This document shows positions 60,927 through 64,000 of a stretch of DNA of 64,000 nucleotides, piece by piece. This DNA is from Caloranaerobacter ferrireducens. GTDB taxonomy: Bacteria > Bacillota > Clostridia > Tissierellales > Thermohalobacteraceae. A program made the translations under genes and the position numbers. The notes beneath the pieces were generated by a model. It had not been told where the DNA came from. It was given only the letters and a program-made list of their open reading frames with translations, and did no database searches. The stretch spans positions 186,001-250,000 of the forward strand of contig NZ_MDJR01000002.1 in the NCBI RefSeq assembly GCF_001730685.1, in the 5' to 3' direction. Positions within the stretch are counted from its first letter, which is position 1. Every line of letters starts with the position of its first letter.

Positions 60927-61760
60927 TTGGAGAAATTAAAATTAGGGTTATGTCAGTTATTAGTTAGTGAAGATAAGAAAGAGAATATAAAAAAGGCAAA
61001 AGAAATGATAAATAGAGCAGCTGACATGGGAGCTGAGCTTGTTGTACTACCTGAGATGTTTAATTGTCCTTATAATAATAGTTATTTTCCTAAATATGCA
61101 GAAAAATATCCAGATGGGGAAACTATCAAAATGTTATCAGAAGTTTCTAAAAAAAGAGGTATTTATTTAATAGGAGGCTCTATACCAGAAAAAGATGATG
61201 AAGGTAATATATATAATACGAGCTTTGTTTTTGATAAAAAAGGCAACATTATCGGCAAACATAGAAAAATACATCTGTTTGATATAGATGTTGAAGGGGG
61301 AATTAGTTTTAGAGAATCAGATGTATTGAGCAGAGGGGATAGTTTAACTATTGTAGATACGGGATATGGGAAAATAGGTGTGGCAATTTGCTATGATATT
61401 AGATTTCCTGAATTGTTTAGATTGATGGCTCTAAAAGGTGTCAAAGTTATAATTGTGCCAGCTGCGTTTAATATGACAACTGGGCCTGCTCATTGGGAAT
61501 TATTGTTTAGAATGAGGGCATTAGATAATCAGATTTATATGATAGGTACAGCACCAGCTAGAAATGAAAGTGCATCGTATGTATCGTATGGCAATTCAAT
61601 TATAACTGATCCTTGGGGAGGTATAGTAGGAAAATTAGATGAAAAAGAAGGAATTTTAATTAAGGAAATAGATTTAAAAAGAGTAGAAAAGATTAGAAAA
61701 CAATTACCTATATTGAAACACTTGAGGAAAGATTTGTATCAGATAAGTTTGCAAAAATAG
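60927..61760 (+). CDS. Carbon-nitrogen hydrolase, Nit2/omega-amidase type
   Basis: A 277-residue nitrilase-superfamily enzyme with the triad Glu (VVLPEMFNCPYN), Lys (KHRKIHLFDID) and Cys (VAICYDIRFPELF). The segment spacing and HWELLFRMRALDNQIY match omega-amidase/Nit2, which hydrolyses alpha-keto acid amides such as 2-oxoglutaramate. TTG 60927 is favoured because GGGGAG lies 8 bases upstream; GTG 60918 overlaps that site. It follows ndk with its own ribosome site. Confidence 0.9.
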   Translation: MEKLKLGLCQLLVSEDKKENIKKAKEMINRAADMGAELVVLPEMFNCPYNNSYFPKYAEKYPDGETIKMLSEVSKKRGIYLIGGSIPEKDDEGNIYNTSFVFDKKGNIIGKHRKIHLFDIDVEGGISFRESDVLSRGDSLTIVDTGYGKIGVAICYDIRFPELFRLMALKGVKVIIVPAAFNMTTGPAHWELLFRMRALDNQIYMIGTAPARNESASYVSYGNSIITDPWGGIVGKLDEKEGILIKEIDLKRVEKIRKQLPILKHLRKDLYQISLQK

Positions 61761-61782
61761 GGGGCATAATGCTCCTTTTTTT
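61760..61782 (+). terminator. Rho-independent terminator
   Basis: GGGGC and GCTCC (with ATAAT loop, one G-T pair) begin at the stop codon and are followed by seven T. Confidence 0.7.
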
Positions 61783-61879
61783 AATACATACCAAATCAAA
61801 AAGAACTTAAAAAGTATAACACATTTAATGAAATGTGATATAATATATATATAGAATTATTATAAAGGAGGAGCCTTTG

Positions 61880-64000
61880 ATGGAAGTATACAAGTATATA
61901 AAATGGTTTAGAGAAGTAGATAAGAAAGATTTATCTATAGTTGGTGGTAAAGGAGCAAACCTTGGAGAGCTAACTAGAAATGGAATTAATGTTCCACCAG
62001 GTTTTTGTGTTACTTCAGATGCATATAATTATTTTATTGAATATTATAGTCTTAAACAAAAAATAGAAGATTTAATAAATGACTTAGATATAGAAGATTC
62101 TTCTGAATTATATGAAAGAAGTTCTAAAATAAGAGAATATATAGAAAGCTATGATATACCTGAAAATATTAAAACTGAAATAGTAGATGCATATAATGAG
62201 ATTATTAAAGAGTTGAATATAAAAGATTTGTATGTTGCCATTCGAAGTTCTGCTACTGCTGAAGATTTACCAGAAGCTTCATTTGCAGGTCAACAGGACA
62301 CTTATTTAGAAATAAAGGGAATAGAAGAAGTATTAAAGCATATCAAGAAATGTTGGGCTTCACTTTGGACTGCACGTGCTATTTATTATAGAGAAAAGCA
62401 AGGTTTTGATCATTTTGAAGTTTCATTAAGTGTAGTTGTGCAAAAAATGGTTAACAGTATAAAATCTGGAGTTTTATTTACTGCAAACCCTGTAACTAAT
62501 GATATTAATGAGATAATGATAAATGCAAGCTGGGGACTTGGTGAGGCTGTAGTTTCTGGAATAGTTACACCAGATGAATATATTATTGATAAAAATACAT
62601 TACAGATTAAAGATAAGAATATCGCAGAGAAAAACGTTATGATAGTTAGAAAAGACAATGGGGTTGGTACAGTAGAGATTGGTGTCAAAGACCTTTTAGG
62701 TTATGATAAAGCTATTTCACAATGCTTAAATGATGATGAGATAAAATTATTAAGCAAACAAGGAATTTTGATTGAAAAGTTATATAATTCACCACAAGAT
62801 ATAGAATGGGCTATTGATAATGATACTAAAGAATTATATATTTTACAGGCTAGACCAATTACAACTTTAAAGGAGAGTAAAGATATGACTGAGATCAAGA
62901 CTAATCTGAATGTTTTAGTTAGAGGATTATCTGCATCACCAGGTATAAATAGTGGAAAAGTCATAAAGATAAATGATATTAACGAGATTTCAAGAGTTAA
63001 AGAAGGAGATATATTAGTAACTGTAATGACTAATCCAGATATGGTACCGGCAATGAGGAAAGCTGCAGCTGTTGTTACAGATGAAGGTGGAAGAACTTGT
63101 CATGCTGCCATTGTATCAAGAGAATTAGGAATCCCATGTATTGTTGGAGCAAAAAAGGCGACAGAAGTACTAGAAGAAGGTATGATAGTTACAGTAGATG
63201 CTACAAGAGGAGTTGTTTATGAAGGTAAAGTATTGGGCACAGATGATGAGAATAAAAACAAAAGAACAGAAGGGATTAGTTTAAATGAAGAAATACTGTA
63301 CAAATTAGCACCTATTACAGGTACTAAAATATATATGAACTTGGGTGAACCATCAATCATAAGTAAGTATAAAAATTTACCTTTTGATGGAATTGGGCTT
63401 ATGAGAACAGAATTTATTTTTTCAAATCTAGTAGGAGCTCATCCGATGTATTTATTAAAAAATGGGATGGAAGACTATTTCATTGAGAAAATGGCAGAGG
63501 GAATAACTTTAGTAGCTCAAGAAGTATATCCAAAACCAATAGTAGTAAGGCTAAGTGATTTTAGAACTAATGAATTTCGTGGGTTAAAAGGTGGAGAAGA
63601 AGTAGAACCAATTGAAAACAATCCTATGATTGGTTGGAGAGGTGTTTCAAGATATATATCTCCTGAATACGAGAAAGGCTTTAGATTAGAATGTAAAGCA
63701 TTAAGAAAAGTTAGAGAAGAATATGGATTAATAAATGTATGGGCTATGCTTCCTTTTGTAAGAACAACATGGGAATTGGAAAAAGTAATGGAAATAATGG
63801 CTTCAGAAGGTTTAGAAAGAACAAATAACTTTAAAATTTGGATAATGGCAGAGGTCCCTTCTGTAATATTTGAAGCTGAAGAATTCGCTAAACTTGTTGA
63901 TGGATTTAGTATAGGAAGTAACGATTTGACACAACTTATATTAGGTGCAGATAGGGATTCAGGAATTTTGAATAGTATGGGATATTTTGATGAAAGAAAT
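61880..64000 (+). CDS. ppsA: Phosphoenolpyruvate synthase, 5' part
   Basis: The frame starts at ATG 61880 (GGAGG upstream) and runs uninterrupted for 707 codons to the window end; complete enzymes have about 800-870 residues. The N-terminal PPDK nucleotide-binding domain (VGGKGANLGELTRNGINVPPGFCVT, VAIRSSATAEDLPEASFAGQQDTYL) is followed by the swivelling phosphohistidine domain (GGRTCHAAIVSRELGIPCIVG, His408). The PEP/pyruvate barrel comes next (IGLMRTEFIFS, FSIGSNDLTQLILGADRD). It converts pyruvate and ATP to PEP, AMP and phosphate for gluconeogenesis. Only the far C-terminus is missing. Confidence 0.93.
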   Translation, partial: MEVYKYIKWFREVDKKDLSIVGGKGANLGELTRNGINVPPGFCVTSDAYNYFIEYYSLKQKIEDLINDLDIEDSSELYERSSKIREYIESYDIPENIKTEIVDAYNEIIKELNIKDLYVAIRSSATAEDLPEASFAGQQDTYLEIKGIEEVLKHIKKCWASLWTARAIYYREKQGFDHFEVSLSVVVQKMVNSIKSGVLFTANPVTNDINEIMINASWGLGEAVVSGIVTPDEYIIDKNTLQIKDKNIAEKNVMIVRKDNGVGTVEIGVKDLLGYDKAISQCLNDDEIKLLSKQGILIEKLYNSPQDIEWAIDNDTKELYILQARPITTLKESKDMTEIKTNLNVLVRGLSASPGINSGKVIKINDINEISRVKEGDILVTVMTNPDMVPAMRKAAAVVTDEGGRTCHAAIVSRELGIPCIVGAKKATEVLEEGMIVTVDATRGVVYEGKVLGTDDENKNKRTEGISLNEEILYKLAPITGTKIYMNLGEPSIISKYKNLPFDGIGLMRTEFIFSNLVGAHPMYLLKNGMEDYFIEKMAEGITLVAQEVYPKPIVVRLSDFRTNEFRGLKGGEEVEPIENNPMIGWRGVSRYISPEYEKGFRLECKALRKVREEYGLINVWAMLPFVRTTWELEKVMEIMASEGLERTNNFKIWIMAEVPSVIFEAEEFAKLVDGFSIGSNDLTQLILGADRDSGILNSMGYFDERN

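Noticed and set aside
1-64000. CRISPR arrays, tRNA or rRNA genes, prophage or intact insertion sequences
   Set aside because: I found no regularly spaced repeats, cloverleaf-like sequences, rRNA motifs or transposase/phage proteins on reading both strands.

Overview
The window is about 64 kb of AT-rich DNA that looks like the chromosome of an anaerobic, low-GC Gram-positive of the class Clostridia. The signs are strong Shine-Dalgarno sequences with many TTG and GTG starts, an oxygen-sensitive class III ribonucleotide reductase (nrdD/nrdG), several spore-former-like tiny hydrophobic proteins, an M23/LysM/G5 cell-wall protease, YhaO/YhaN, and three in-frame UGA codons best read as selenocysteine. 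I see no rRNA, tRNA, CRISPR array, phage or intact insertion sequence. Most genes are housekeeping, membrane transport and regulation. The genus cannot be fixed from sequence reading alone.

Layout. 1-617: 5' part of a GH65 sugar phosphorylase (leftward) with a LacI-type operator. 849-3789: HlyD/ABC-ATPase/ABC-2 permease exporter operon. 3815-5224: M23 peptidase. 5546-7025: a HTH-TPR regulator of the RRNPP type followed by a 44-residue exported peptide, which looks like a quorum-sensing cassette. 8297-13371: a LolD/FtsX/MacA-like exporter operon that ends in its own TetR repressor and has a perfect palindrome just downstream of the promoter. 13578-16496: nrdD-nrdG. Then a chemotaxis receptor, an aldehyde dehydrogenase, and from 20.0 to 26.3 kb a decayed region of repeats, truncated or frameshifted genes and small unknown membrane or lipoproteins. 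26.3-36.6 kb: secreted subtilase, DEAD-box helicase, parvulin, PAP2 phosphatase, a manganese (yybP-ykoY) riboswitch with its UPF0016 exporter, and an ABC operon with a large membrane-anchored accessory protein. 36.7-37.9 kb: a frameshifted M28 peptidase.

The most interesting locus is the leftward operon 40123-37931: an ArsR repressor, an ArsP/UPF0718-type permease, a CxxC thioredoxin-like protein and two small ArsD/thioredoxin-like proteins. The permease and the two small proteins each have one in-frame UGA exactly where the family carries cysteine (PF-U-SCS in the permease, a Cys-Sec pair in the small proteins). The two small genes share an identical GC-rich hairpin downstream of the UGA. 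This looks like a selenoprotein-based metalloid efflux and redox system.

The rest (40.4-64 kb) holds a NUDIX hydrolase, YhaO/YhaN, a metallophosphatase, an EamA transporter, a CYTH phosphatase/cyclase, an HtpX-like protease, a methyltransferase, unknown membrane proteins, an ABC exporter, a beta-propeller protein, FlaR-like kinase, GNAT, TldD/PmbA, Ndk, a nitrilase-family amidase, and the 5' two-thirds of PEP synthase.

A dispersed repeat of about 115-127 bp, made of two consecutive hairpins, occurs five times plus one fragment. Its right end carries an ATG that opens in frame into three downstream genes, and one copy appears to have split a small membrane-protein gene. Two further short repeat families mark other scars.
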